64,000 bases of DNA from the NCBI GenBank assembly GCA_965221575.1, contig CBDCSM010000011.1:868001-932000 (forward strand). The letters are read 5' to 3'. Position 1 is the first letter of the stretch, and each line of letters begins with the position of its first letter. Positions 1 through 9,101 of the stretch are shown piece after piece. Source of the DNA: JAPPHA01 sp965221575. Lineage in GTDB: Bacteria; Pseudomonadota; Alphaproteobacteria; Rhodobacterales; Rhodobacteraceae. The translations under genes and the position numbers were made by a program. The notes under the pieces were generated by a model that made no database searches, was not told the origin of the DNA, and saw nothing but the letters and a program-made list of their open reading frames with translations.

Positions 1-226
1 AGAAGATCTGTTGAATCGGCCATTCGAGGCTGAGCGGCCGTCTCAGGAGGCGATCGCGATAGATTCGATCAGCGGCGTGGATGTGTTCCAGCGTCAGGTA
101 GATCGACGACTGGAAAGCACTTCGATCCTCCATCAGGGCGCGGATTGTCATGCGTGCGCAGGTCTTGTGCATCCGACGGTTGGCCCATGCATTGTATCGA
201 GCCAGCCGGGTGTATGAAGCAAACAT
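1..226 (-). CDS. DinB family protein, partial (runs off the window)
   Basis: An ATG at 226 opens 75 codons on the minus strand that leave the window at position 1. The N-terminus (MFASYTRLARYNAWANRR) and the later stretch LTLEHIHAADRIYRDRL match the first helices of DinB/YfiT-type four-helix metal-binding proteins, where the His in this second stretch is usually a metal ligand. An AGGGAG ribosome site lies just upstream. It starts 19 bases after the TRAP large permease stop and so is probably cotranscribed with the transporter. Known DinB members include thiol transferases and damage-inducible proteins. The substrate cannot be told, and the C-terminal metal ligands lie outside the window. Confidence 0.75.
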   Translation of the reverse strand, partial: MFASYTRLARYNAWANRRMHKTCARMTIRALMEDRSAFQSSIYLTLEHIHAADRIYRDRLLRRPLSLEWPIQQIF

Positions 227-245
227 CGTGTTCTCCCTGTCTGAG

Positions 246-1559
246 TTATCTGTTGAAGAGCGCATCCGGCAACCAGAGCGCAATCTCGGGAAAGGCAGTA
301 ATGATCACTGCGGCAACGCAGAGCAGCAGGAAGAACGGGAAGGCGGCACGGGCAATGAACCCCATCTTGTGGCCGGTCATGACCTGCAGGACAAAAAGGT
401 TGAACCCGATTGGAGGCGTGACGAGACCGAGTTCGATCATGACGACGATGAAAACGCCGAACCAGATCGGATCGAAACCGACGGAGACAACCAGCGGCAA
501 GGTGATCGGCAGAGTCATGACCATGATGGAAAGGCCATCGAGAAACAGGCCAAGAATGATGTAGAAGACGGCGACAAGCAGGATCAGGGCATATCGGGAC
601 AGGCCGAGGCCGACGATAAACTTGGCGATCTCCTGGGGAACATGCAGATAGGCCATCGCGGACGACATGAAATTGGCGGCGACAAGGATGGTGATTCCCA
701 TGGTCGTGATCCGGATCGTGCCGCCGATGGCCTCCACGAAGAGGTTCCAGGTCAGCTGCCCGGTCAGCAGGACCATCAGGAAGGCGCCCAGGAAACCTAC
801 TGCCGCCGCCTCCGACGGTGTGGCAATTCCGCTGTAGAGGCTGCCCAGAACGACAATCACCAGAACAACCACCGGCAAGAGGTCAAGTAGTCCCCTGAAA
901 CGATCGATGGCGGTAAATGCGTCGGTCCCGCGGGGAGCCAGCGTCGGGTTCACGGCGGCGCGTAAACCGATGTATCCGGAATAGAGCCCGGCGATCAGCA
1001 GGCCCGGAAACACACCGGCCGCGAAAAGGCGGGCAATGGATGTCTCCGACAGCACACCGTAGATGATGAAGGATATCGAAGGCGGGATCATCAGTCCCAG
1101 GCTGCCGGCACCGGCAAGCGATCCTACCGCGAGTCGCTGATCGTATTTTCTTTCTGCCAGTGCTGCCGTCGTGATCTTGCCAACCGTCGCGGTGGTCGCG
1201 GTGGTCGATCCGCTCACCGCGGCGAAAACGGTGCATCCGGCTATGTTGGTATGCAGCAGACCGCCCGGTATGCGCGCGACCCAAGGCGACAGTCCACGGA
1301 ACAGCCGCTCTGACATGTCGCTCCGATACATGAGCTCACCCATCATGACAAAGATCGGAACGGCGGACAGCTCCCAGGTACTGGCCGAACGCCACATCGT
1401 TCCCCGCATGATCGCGCCGATACGGTCAATGTCGAAGCCAAGGAGCAGATGCAGAGCCGTCAGGCCAACCAGACCAACCGCCGCGAACACCCAGATCCCG
1501 AGCGTCAGGTAAAGCGCAAGAAGGCCCAGTGTCGCCAACGCGACTTCCAGCGGTCCCAT
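246..1559 (-). CDS. TRAP transporter large permease (DctM family)
   Basis: This 437-residue, highly hydrophobic protein has the DctM/IT-superfamily pattern. It shows repeated membrane segments, the conserved FAAVSGSTTATTATVG loop near residues 112-128, and a PPSISFIIYG segment that is typical of the ion-coupled transport core. It is the last of three importer genes on the minus strand (binding protein, small permease, large permease), 53 bases after the small permease. It would energise uptake of an organic acid or related anion with a sodium gradient. The surrounding amide and hydantoin enzymes suggest a nitrogenous carboxylate substrate, but that is inference. Length is normal for the family and the ATG at 1559 has a GGAAG site upstream. 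Confidence 0.95.
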   Translation of the reverse strand: MGPLEVALATLGLLALYLTLGIWVFAAVGLVGLTALHLLLGFDIDRIGAIMRGTMWRSASTWELSAVPIFVMMGELMYRSDMSERLFRGLSPWVARIPGGLLHTNIAGCTVFAAVSGSTTATTATVGKITTAALAERKYDQRLAVGSLAGAGSLGLMIPPSISFIIYGVLSETSIARLFAAGVFPGLLIAGLYSGYIGLRAAVNPTLAPRGTDAFTAIDRFRGLLDLLPVVVLVIVVLGSLYSGIATPSEAAAVGFLGAFLMVLLTGQLTWNLFVEAIGGTIRITTMGITILVAANFMSSAMAYLHVPQEIAKFIVGLGLSRYALILLVAVFYIILGLFLDGLSIMVMTLPITLPLVVSVGFDPIWFGVFIVVMIELGLVTPPIGFNLFVLQVMTGHKMGFIARAAFPFFLLLCVAAVIITAFPEIALWLPDALFNR

Positions 1560-1612
1560 GGCTCAGTCTTCCAACGGTACGGCGCCCGGCTTCGGCTGTT
1601 TCGGAATAGGCG

Positions 1613-2155
1613 TCATTCCCGCCCTCGCAACTCGGCAGAGAAGGAAACGTCACCCGCGAGAACCCGTAACAGGTACGCCAGTAACTGCACGATGAAGACC
1701 AGCATGCCGAGCAGCATGATCGACGGCGGCAGCCAGAGAGGTGTTTCCGAAAGGGTTTCGCTCACGTGGCCGCGGACAAAATCCCGCACCGCGTTAGTGT
1801 AAAAGTACCAGGCGGCGGTGCCCGTGAATGCAGCCGCCGCGATGATGCAGATCACTTCCACAATTCGCCGGATTGGCCCGTCTCCGAGCTTTTCGAGGAC
1901 AAGGTTCATTCTGATCAGCGCCCCGCTATTGAGCGCGTATCCCAGTCCGAGAAAGGACATGGCGGCAACGCCGTACCCGATCATTTCCTCAAGTACGAAG
2001 GTCGAGCCCAGGAACAGGGTCCGAAGGACGATTTCGGCAAGGATATGAAATGTCATCGCCAACAGGATGATCCCGGCAGCGACCGCCCCGACAACCGACA
2101 GGATTCGGGCGCATCGATCGAATGAACGAACGAAACGGGTGATTGACGAATTCAT
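1613..2155 (-). CDS. TRAP transporter small permease (DctQ family)
   Basis: The protein has 180 residues and four predicted membrane helices, roughly at residues 15-37, 50-70, 92-115 and 140-162, the usual DctQ topology. The central region (FVLEEMIGYGVAAMSFLGLG) fits the family. It sits between the binding-protein and large-permease genes. The ATG at 2155 follows closely on a stem-loop in the gap after the binding-protein gene, so translation here could be sensitive to that structure. DctQ partners DctM in the membrane complex. Confidence 0.92.
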   Translation of the reverse strand: MNSSITRFVRSFDRCARILSVVGAVAAGIILLAMTFHILAEIVLRTLFLGSTFVLEEMIGYGVAAMSFLGLGYALNSGALIRMNLVLEKLGDGPIRRIVEVICIIAAAAFTGTAAWYFYTNAVRDFVRGHVSETLSETPLWLPPSIMLLGMLVFIVQLLAYLLRVLAGDVSFSAELRGRE

Positions 2156-2165
2156 TCCCGGGCTT

Positions 2166-2189
2166 CGGGGAAGGCCGGGGCCTTCCCCG
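2166..2189 (-). promoter_or_regulatory. intercistronic stem-loop after the dctP stop
   Basis: CGGGGAAGGC pairs with GCCTTCCCCG around a CGGG loop. The hairpin fills much of the 47-base gap between the binding-protein stop (2203) and the small permease start (2155). There is no U-tract. A structure here probably protects the upstream binding-protein message or lowers permease expression, as in malE-malF type operons; that role is inferred. Confidence 0.6.
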
Positions 2190-2202
2190 TCGTCGCTTTG
2201 CG

Positions 2203-3213
2203 TCAGTTCATGGTGCCGAGGCGTTCCGCGAAGTCCGCCATGATCTCGTCTGCCGCACCTTCAGGCATCTTGTCGCGCCACTCATTGAACACGACGGTCG
2301 AGGCTTCGCGCAGGGACGCGAGAAAGCCATCCTCCATGTCCGACTCGGCCAGGATTGTCACTCCGGCATCCCGCATCCTGACATAGGACTTGTCAACCCG
2401 GTCCTTGATCGCTTCCCACGCCTCATCCTCAGTCGCTCTTGCGACCTCGAGGATCGTGTTCTGGAGTTCGGGAGACAGGCCGTCGAATAAATCGCGGTTC
2501 ATATGGAACATCTGGGTTCCCGCAACGTAGTTGATGGCGTTGAAATGATCCATGTGTTCATAGAAACTGGACAGAACGCCGCCCTCCCCGGCGGTAAGCA
2601 CGGAGTCGATCGTACCTGTCGTAAGAGCCGGAATGATATCGGCCCAACTCAACTGGACCGCATTTGCACCGGCGGCATTCAGCGCAACGGTACTTGTCTT
2701 GTCGTATGTCCGGATCCTGATTTGCCCCAGTTCCGCCAGGTTCGTCACCGGCTGCCTGGCCCAGATTCCCACTGGCGGGAAAGGCACGGCCAGCACCAGC
2801 ATCTGGTTACCTCTCTCGAAGGCCGCCGCATACCATGGACGCGCCGCCTCGTAGAGAGCACGGGACTCGTCGATGTTGCGTGCCAGGAAAGGCATGGAAA
2901 CCAGAAGAAAAATCGGATCGATTCCCGCGAATACACCGGTATAGGTGCTCGCGATTTGCGCGGCGCCATCCTCGACAATCTTCCAGTGGTCCTTGGACTT
3001 GAAGCCAAGCGCACCGCCATAGTGATTCGTGATGTCGATGGCGCCACCCGTGGCATCACGCAGCTTGTTGGCGAAGATCTCGTCATAGTAGTGGCCTGAG
3101 GCCTTGGCGTATTCGTTCGGCATGTCCCATCGATGCATCTGCGCTGTAGCCGGTGTCATCGCCACGAAGGCCGCCGCCGCCGCCCATGCCAGTGTTGTCA
3201 GTGCTCTTTTCAT
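2203..3213 (-). CDS. TRAP transporter substrate-binding protein (DctP family)
   Basis: A periplasmic solute receptor of 336 residues. The ATG at 3213 is chosen because a strong GGGGGAA site precedes it and it gives a clean signal peptide (MKRALTTLAWAAAAAFVAM, cleavage after ATA-Q near residue 24). Longer upstream starts lack this. The mature part has the DctP pattern, including the conserved Arg region IRIRTYDKTSTVALNAAGAN where the substrate carboxylate is normally bound. It is the first gene of the P-Q-M operon. The ligand is not identifiable by eye. Confidence 0.93.
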   Translation of the reverse strand: MKRALTTLAWAAAAAFVAMTPATAQMHRWDMPNEYAKASGHYYDEIFANKLRDATGGAIDITNHYGGALGFKSKDHWKIVEDGAAQIASTYTGVFAGIDPIFLLVSMPFLARNIDESRALYEAARPWYAAAFERGNQMLVLAVPFPPVGIWARQPVTNLAELGQIRIRTYDKTSTVALNAAGANAVQLSWADIIPALTTGTIDSVLTAGEGGVLSSFYEHMDHFNAINYVAGTQMFHMNRDLFDGLSPELQNTILEVARATEDEAWEAIKDRVDKSYVRMRDAGVTILAESDMEDGFLASLREASTVVFNEWRDKMPEGAADEIMADFAERLGTMN

Positions 3214-5117
3214 GTGCCGGTTCCCCCTATCTGAATGGGTGAGGGCCTCTTCGCTCGCGGTATTATCCTGCTCCGGCAAGGCCGTTCCACTCCGTTCACA
3301 TCCTTATCGTGTCCATTCGCATCCTTTCGCGGATGGCACGGTAGATACCGGTTTCTTGGCCTCAGGGCCTCGAAACCGGCCTCGCCCGCCACGGGCATTC
3401 GCCCGGACAGGACGCCCATCCCGACCTTAACCCAGCCTTGGCCGGCGAGTTGCACCTGTCCGACCGCCCATTGAACTGAATCGACCGCAGACCCGCGCAA
3501 TCCTGTCCCGGGGCCGGCAACCACGTCCCCTTGGCCCCCGCCCTGTGAAAACGTCGCCAGATTCGCTGTCGATATCGACGCTGCCGGAGCTCGTTCCGGC
3601 GCCGGATCCGGATCGATCGGCACCCGGATTCGCATTCGGGGACCGAACCGTCGGTGCTTCGGACAATGGCTTCCTCCGAACTCGATGCGCCGATTGTCAA
3701 AGACAGGATTTAGGGTGCGCCACGGAACACGGCTTCCCGTCACACCTGAGTAGGCAATTGCAAGAGACCGTCACCGACGGCGACGGCGACTAGGCTCCTG
3801 GTGGTACGATCATGCGAAAGATTCTCCTGCGTGAGGAGGGTCGCAGTGGTTTCAATAGCAAAAAGCCACTCCTCCACCGGCCCGGGGTCGAGAGTGAATC
3901 CGGTGCAACACGGATACCCGGTTGGCAGATCGACGACGGCCGTCAAACCTGGATTTTTCGGCGTGCGGCCTGGCTCACCTGGAAATCCCGCGATCGAATT
4001 TGGCAGGACCTCGTGGGGCAAGTTAGCGCGCTACGGACGAAAACCTCACTGGTCGAAATTCCTGGCCCATGGACTCGCGGTTCCGACGGTGTCGTCCCGC
4101 GGGTCGGCAGGAGAATCGGGTCCTGAAAAGATTCCGGAACCGTTCGCATGGCGAAAACCGCGCAGGAATGTCATACCCTTCCCCCGGCGCCGTGGCGACG
4201 GACCCTCGGGGCCAGATCCCGACTGTCAGCGGCGTTTCAATAGTCTTCGCGATAGCCGGTCGGCGCATGGGTTATGCGGGCGGACCCTGCAACCTGATCG
4301 ACGCATTGGTCATGTTGCCGAGGAAATCAACAACCAGAGTCTTGTCCTTCTGCGATGCCACGGTCAGGTCCGCACTGACCGGGCACGGGACTTTGGTTCC
4401 GACCGGCTGAAACGCTACACGTACCTCAGCAATTTCCCGGAGCTACTACTACCGAGGTCCCCGGTTCGTGAGTACGAGTCTGGCGGGCGCAATCCCCCAA
4501 TTCCCTACCTGCCGCCGGTTCTTCGCCTGGCAGGGCATTGCACCGGACACGGAACCCGCCGAGTTCCTGGTCCACCGAACCGGTGTCGACAAGATCACAA
4601 GTCCGGAATTCGGCAATCCCGGCCATTCGCTGCTTTGTCTTGCCCTGACCGGGGCAGACCTCGAACTCGTCTGCTCCCGGATTCTCCGAAAGCTTGCGCT
4701 CGATCGCGGTGCTGGCCGCATTACGGTGATCCGCATCGAAGTATTCTGTCCTTTTGGATCAAATCAAAGGCCAAACATATCACATTGGAACGTCGTGCCT
4801 CCTTCATCCTCGACCCTGCGGCGGCCATTGCATCGGCCCGAAACCGGTGGTTCCCAATCAACGGTTGGCGCAGGTGTGGACGCCAGGCGCGCGGAAACCA
4901 CGGGGTCAGAAATCGGGACCGCGGATGATGGACGAAACCGCCGGCGGGATTGGATGCACCGGTCTGGAACACCATAGGTGTTTCCGGCACATGGCTGTCG
5001 CTGTCCACCGACACACCCGAAAACACGTGACGCCGGGAGCGCCATACTGATTGCCGATCCGCGCACGTCCCGAATCCGGATACGGCGACAGGACAATCTG
5101 GAAGGTGAAAATCGAAA
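3214..5117. other. 1.9 kb gap with no convincing gene
   Basis: Promoters for the TRAP operon (leftward) and the small ABM-like gene (rightward) must lie here. Open frames exist, the longest at 3801-4928 on the plus strand, but their translations are rich in Arg, Pro, Ser and Gly, have no recognisable domain and no plausible ribosome site. A fragment around 4468-4750 (plus) reads somewhat more protein-like, yet I could not assign it to a family. The size of the gap, together with two proven gene relics elsewhere in the window, makes decayed coding sequence likely. Confidence 0.5.
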
Positions 5118-5429
5118 ATGTACGTTCGGACGTCTCACTGGCAGTGCAAGGCTGAGTTCGCGAAGGAATCCGTCGAGCTCTTCGAGGACTTGGTCTTCAG
5201 GACCATGGAGAACGAACCGGAATGCCTCGCAATGCAGTTGATGGGGGAAGGCGAATCACGCATTGCGGTGACCGTGTTTTCGTCCGAGAGTGCCTACCGC
5301 GCGTGGAAACACCGCACGTCCGACATCGAGGGCATCACGGACGCCTTCGCACATATGTATGTCGATGGTGAGCCCCCGCGTCCATTCGACTATCCGATAC
5401 TGGCGTCACGGGTTTTCCAGCGACACTGA
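5118..5429 (+). CDS. small ABM-like (dimeric alpha+beta barrel) protein
   Basis: This 103-residue protein has a good GGAAGGTG ribosome site 9 bases before its ATG. The pattern of an N-terminal strand (MYVRTSHWQCKAEFAKES), a helix, a second strand (IAVTVFSSESAYRAW) and a helix resembles antibiotic-biosynthesis-monooxygenase and EthD-like ferredoxin-fold proteins. The 'FxSESAYRAW' stretch is the typical helix start. The stop is 23 bases before the AraC-type regulator, so the two may be cotranscribed. No catalytic residue can be assigned. A role as a small auxiliary enzyme in the neighbouring amide pathway is inference. Confidence 0.7.
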   Translation: MYVRTSHWQCKAEFAKESVELFEDLVFRTMENEPECLAMQLMGEGESRIAVTVFSSESAYRAWKHRTSDIEGITDAFAHMYVDGEPPRPFDYPILASRVFQRH

Positions 5430-5452
5430 AACGACGACGGGAAAACAGTTCA

Positions 5453-6493
5453 TTGCTGAAGCATGACGACAAGGACCAGCCTGTTCGCGTCGGGTTCTTC
5501 CTCGACGAGCGCTTTTCGCTCGTGCCCTTCGTGTCCTTTGTCGAGGTGATGCGCATCGCGAACCGCGTCGCAGATCGGAAACTGTTCGAATGGACGCTTC
5601 TCTCGATAGACGGCGCGCCGGTGACGTCGAACAGCGAGATGGAATTCAAGATCGATCTGTCGATTCGGGACTGCAGCACCCTGACCAATGTCGTCCTCGT
5701 CACGGGAAACGACCCTCAATACGACGTCCCCCATGCGCTGGCGAACTGGCTTCGCCGGCTCAGCCGAGGCGGCAGCGTACTGACTGCTCTCGGATCAGCG
5801 AGCCTGATCCTGGCCAAGCTCGGCATGCTCGACGGCCGGCGCGCCACGATTCACTGGGAATATCTGGACACGCTGCGGGAATCATTCCCAAGAATCAACA
5901 TCTGCAGCACGTTGTTTGAAATCGACCGTGAGATCATCACTTGTGCCGGGGGGGCCGCAGTCGTCGACCTCGCGCTGCATCTGGTTTTCACGCATTTCGG
6001 CGCGTCGACGGCCATTGCCGTTTCGGACCAGTACATTCTCGACAAGGTTCGTCCATCCATCAGCCCGCAACCCGTGGGTTCAAGGTCTCCGCGCGTGGCG
6101 AATTCCGCGCTTGCCGAAGCGATCGACGTGATGGAATCCAACCTCGAAGAACCGGTGCCGCTAAACGACCTGACCAATTCCATCGGTGTTTCCGGCAAGC
6201 AAATGCAGCGTCTGTTCAGGACTTACCTCAACACCTCGCCCACCCAATACTACGTCCGCGCCCGCCTGAAACTTGCCCGCAGGCTTCTCATCCAGTCGGA
6301 CATGAGCATTACCGAGGTCGCAATCGCCTCGGGATTCGGATCGCTCGCCCATTTCTCACGATCCTACCGCAACGAGTTCGGGATGCCGCCCACCCGACAT
6401 CGGCGTCAGTGCCGCCTGGAATGCGGAACGGTGTTGCATACCCACGTCCACAAGATCGATGACGACGGCGATCGTCATACGACATTGAACTAA
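5453..6493 (+). CDS. GlxA-like AraC family transcriptional regulator
   Basis: The 346-residue regulator has a DJ-1/PfpI-like N-terminal domain (about residues 12-190, with the TCAGGAAVVDLALHLV elbow region) and a C-terminal AraC double helix-turn-helix (about 215-325, with ITEVAIASGFGSLAHFSRSYRNEFG and PPTRHR). This is the GlxA class, whose members control choline, carnitine, arginine and dimethylglycine catabolism. It begins with TTG at 5453, there being no ATG in a suitable place. It lies immediately upstream of the dimethylformamidase-like genes and is their likely activator. The inducer would be a small N-containing metabolite. Confidence 0.9.
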   Translation: MLKHDDKDQPVRVGFFLDERFSLVPFVSFVEVMRIANRVADRKLFEWTLLSIDGAPVTSNSEMEFKIDLSIRDCSTLTNVVLVTGNDPQYDVPHALANWLRRLSRGGSVLTALGSASLILAKLGMLDGRRATIHWEYLDTLRESFPRINICSTLFEIDREIITCAGGAAVVDLALHLVFTHFGASTAIAVSDQYILDKVRPSISPQPVGSRSPRVANSALAEAIDVMESNLEEPVPLNDLTNSIGVSGKQMQRLFRTYLNTSPTQYYVRARLKLARRLLIQSDMSITEVAIASGFGSLAHFSRSYRNEFGMPPTRHRRQCRLECGTVLHTHVHKIDDDGDRHTTLN

Positions 6494-6529
6494 CGGGCCC
6501 CGGGGTCCGCCGATTGCCGGAGCAAGCGC

Positions 6530-6856
6530 ATGTACCGTTACTGGGAAGAGGCCGCCATCTACCCTGTTGATCCTTGCCGCATCGACCTTGCAGAGGAGTT
6601 TCGCGCCAGGATTCGGGGACCCCACAGCGAGGAACTGCGGAATCTCCTGCACCGGATGAGGGCGACTCCGATACGCGGCAAGTATGTCCTCGTCGTGGTC
6701 GAACCGTTCCGGTCGTGGAGAATTGGCCGTATCGGCGAACGTAATCGGCCGGTCCAAGCGGTTGACGACCGCGTCTTCGACTGCCTCGACGCAGCAGAGT
6801 GGGCCGTGTTCGAACTGCGGTGGCGGGATCTGACCGGGACGGAACTGGAGTTGTAG
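6530..6856 (+). CDS. dmfA1: N,N-dimethylformamidase-like small subunit
   Basis: The 108-residue product matches the DMFase small subunit by pattern: L...MR..P..GKY, then W...RI, then D.RF/VF with AE.AVF..R..D near the end. The known subunit is about 130 residues, so this one is shorter at the N-terminus. A GGAG site precedes the ATG. The stop (6854-6856) is one base before the large-subunit ATG, which is expected for an obligate complex. In the characterised enzyme the small subunit decorates the large catalytic chain in the cytoplasm. The assignment relies on the neighbour as well as on the motif spacing. Confidence 0.72.
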   Translation: MYRYWEEAAIYPVDPCRIDLAEEFRARIRGPHSEELRNLLHRMRATPIRGKYVLVVVEPFRSWRIGRIGERNRPVQAVDDRVFDCLDAAEWAVFELRWRDLTGTELEL

Positions 6857-6857
6857 C

Positions 6858-9101
6858 ATGGATACCATTGCGTCCGGTATTCGTATGCTCGGCTACTGTG
6901 ACGACTGGCACGCGTCCCCCGGATCCACGATCGCGTTCAAGGTCAGCTGCGACGGAATCGACAGTTACCGGGCCCGGATCGGACGGGTGATCTGCGCAGA
7001 CCTTGATCCCCTCGGTCCCGGTTTCCGAATCGACTCTGTCGAGCACATTCGGCCGGATCCGATAAAGGGCCGGTTCCAGCCCCTCTTTCCGGGATCCTAT
7101 GCCAGGATCGACGATCCGGACCGTCTGTCCTCTGTAAAAAAATTCTCGGTCGCCGCCCTCGTCTGGCCGACACTTCCGGGACGGGGAGAACAGACGATTC
7201 TGAGCCACTGGATCGACGCGACGGCACAGGGATGGCAGTTGGGGCTGGACGCGGACGGAACGCTGGCGCTCACGATCGGCGGATGCGGAAGGGTCAGCAG
7301 CGGGGTGCCATTGCTGCGCCGGCACTGGTACCTCGTCATGGCGTCCATGGATTTCGATACGGGAACCGCAGGTATTGGCCAGATTGCATTGCGTGCGATT
7401 CCGGGAATTCCACGTGTCGCAACGGCATCAATGGGTCTGCCAGGAGACCTGTCGGCACCAGATTCCGGAGTCCCGTTTCTCATCGCCGCAACCGGTACCG
7501 GTACGACCAACTCCGCTGCAGCGAGCGCCTGCAAGTTCTTCGACGGAAAGATCGAACGACCGACAGTCTTTGGCGCCGTCGTGGAACTTGAGGAAGCCGA
7601 TGCCTTCCTTCGTTCTCCCGGAGGGACTCCCGCTCCGGCCGGGATTCTGGCAAGCTGGGATTTCTCCAGACGGATGACGTCCGACCGGATCGAGGACGTT
7701 TCCGGCAATGCTGTCCATGGTCGCACAATCAACATGCCGACACGGGCGATGACAGGACACGACTGGGATTCATCGGTCTTGAGGTGGAAAACCGCACCGG
7801 AACAGTACGGTGCCATCCACTTCCATTCGGACGACATCTACGATTGCTGCTGGGAGACCGACTTCAGCTGGAATGTGCCGGATGACTGCCGGAGCGGATT
7901 CTACGCCGCCATCCTGGAGACGGATGACGGCGACCGGGACTATATTCCGTTCTTCGTGCGTCCGCGTGCCGGCGAACGGACTGCGGATGTCGCCGTAATC
8001 GCCTGCACGGCGACCTATCTTGCCTATGCCAATACACATGTGAAGGTCGACATGGTCGGCTCCGAGGTGATGTCGGAAAGCGTCAACCAGCTCAGCCGGT
8101 ACGAACTCCACCTCCATGAACATCGCGACCTGGGTCATTCGACCTATGACCATCACATGGACGGCAGCGGTTTCTGCTACAGCAGCCGCCTGAGACCCCT
8201 GCTGACCATGCGCCCGGGGCCGTACACGTTCAACTACATCAACGATACGCATTTGCTGGCGTGGCTTGAGCACATCGGCCAGCCGTACGACGTCATCACG
8301 GACGAGGACATTCATGCGAGAGGTGCCGACGCGATCTCCGGCTACAGGGCGATCATCAGCCTTTCCCATCCCGAATACACGTCGACGAAAATGTGGGACG
8401 CCTTCGACAAATACCAGCAGCATGGCGGTCGACACCTCTATCTCGGCGGGAATGGTTTCTACTGGCGCGTGGCTTTTCATGACGGTTTCCCCGGCATTCT
8501 GGAATGCCGCAAGGGTGCAACAGGCGTACGGGCCTGGGAGGGTGAACCCGGTGAGGACCACATGCTGTTTACAGGCGAGCCGGGCGGCCTGTGGCGCTCC
8601 AGCGGGCGGGCACCGCAGAGGCTGGTCGGGGTCGGGTATTCATCGACCATGTTCGCCCGGTCGACACACTACCGGCGGACAGCGGCGAGCCATGACCCCG
8701 AGTTCGCCTTCATTTTCGACGGAATCGGGCCGGAAGAGGTAATCGGGGATTTCGGCCGCCGAGGTGGCGGTGCGGCGGGGATCGAAATCGACCGCTGGGA
8801 CCCCGATCTCGGTTCTCCGGCCAACAGCGTCGTCCTCGCGACATCCGAGAACGTGGGAGTCGACGGCATCCTGAGCTGCGAGGAATACCCGATCGCGACC
8901 CGTGGAACCGATGGTTCCCAGCATGGCTTCGTCCGCGCCGACATGGTGTATTTCGAGACACCCGGCGGTGGGGCCGTATTTTCCGTGGGATCGATCACAT
9001 GGATCACGTCCCTCTCCCATGACGGGTTCGACAACAACGTCGCCCGGATCACTGGCAACGTCCTGCGGCGTTTCCTGAGGCCGCATCCGGAGAGTGCGTG
9101 A
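6858..9101 (+). CDS. dmfA2: N,N-dimethylformamidase-like large (catalytic) subunit
   Basis: At 747 residues this is close to the roughly 760 of known DMFase large chains. The N-terminus carries the GYCD start motif and a lectin-like beta-sandwich (residues about 90-250). The C-terminal part is a glutamine-amidotransferase-like catalytic fold. Residues expected to form the mononuclear iron site (two Tyr and one Glu in the Paracoccus enzyme) appear as Tyr390 in TYLAYAN, Tyr430 in STYDHH and Glu506 in HPEY, with His504 beside it; the equivalence is from memory of the family. The known reaction is hydrolysis of dimethylformamide to dimethylamine and formate. Other N-substituted amides are possible here. 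The stop overlaps the start of the next gene. Confidence 0.88.
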   Translation: MDTIASGIRMLGYCDDWHASPGSTIAFKVSCDGIDSYRARIGRVICADLDPLGPGFRIDSVEHIRPDPIKGRFQPLFPGSYARIDDPDRLSSVKKFSVAALVWPTLPGRGEQTILSHWIDATAQGWQLGLDADGTLALTIGGCGRVSSGVPLLRRHWYLVMASMDFDTGTAGIGQIALRAIPGIPRVATASMGLPGDLSAPDSGVPFLIAATGTGTTNSAAASACKFFDGKIERPTVFGAVVELEEADAFLRSPGGTPAPAGILASWDFSRRMTSDRIEDVSGNAVHGRTINMPTRAMTGHDWDSSVLRWKTAPEQYGAIHFHSDDIYDCCWETDFSWNVPDDCRSGFYAAILETDDGDRDYIPFFVRPRAGERTADVAVIACTATYLAYANTHVKVDMVGSEVMSESVNQLSRYELHLHEHRDLGHSTYDHHMDGSGFCYSSRLRPLLTMRPGPYTFNYINDTHLLAWLEHIGQPYDVITDEDIHARGADAISGYRAIISLSHPEYTSTKMWDAFDKYQQHGGRHLYLGGNGFYWRVAFHDGFPGILECRKGATGVRAWEGEPGEDHMLFTGEPGGLWRSSGRAPQRLVGVGYSSTMFARSTHYRRTAASHDPEFAFIFDGIGPEEVIGDFGRRGGGAAGIEIDRWDPDLGSPANSVVLATSENVGVDGILSCEEYPIATRGTDGSQHGFVRADMVYFETPGGGAVFSVGSITWITSLSHDGFDNNVARITGNVLRRFLRPHPESA

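Noticed and set aside
3801..4928. 375-codon plus-strand open frame in the 1.9 kb gap
   Set aside because: Arg/Pro/Gly-rich translation, no domain, no ribosome site; typical of chance open frames in GC-rich DNA.
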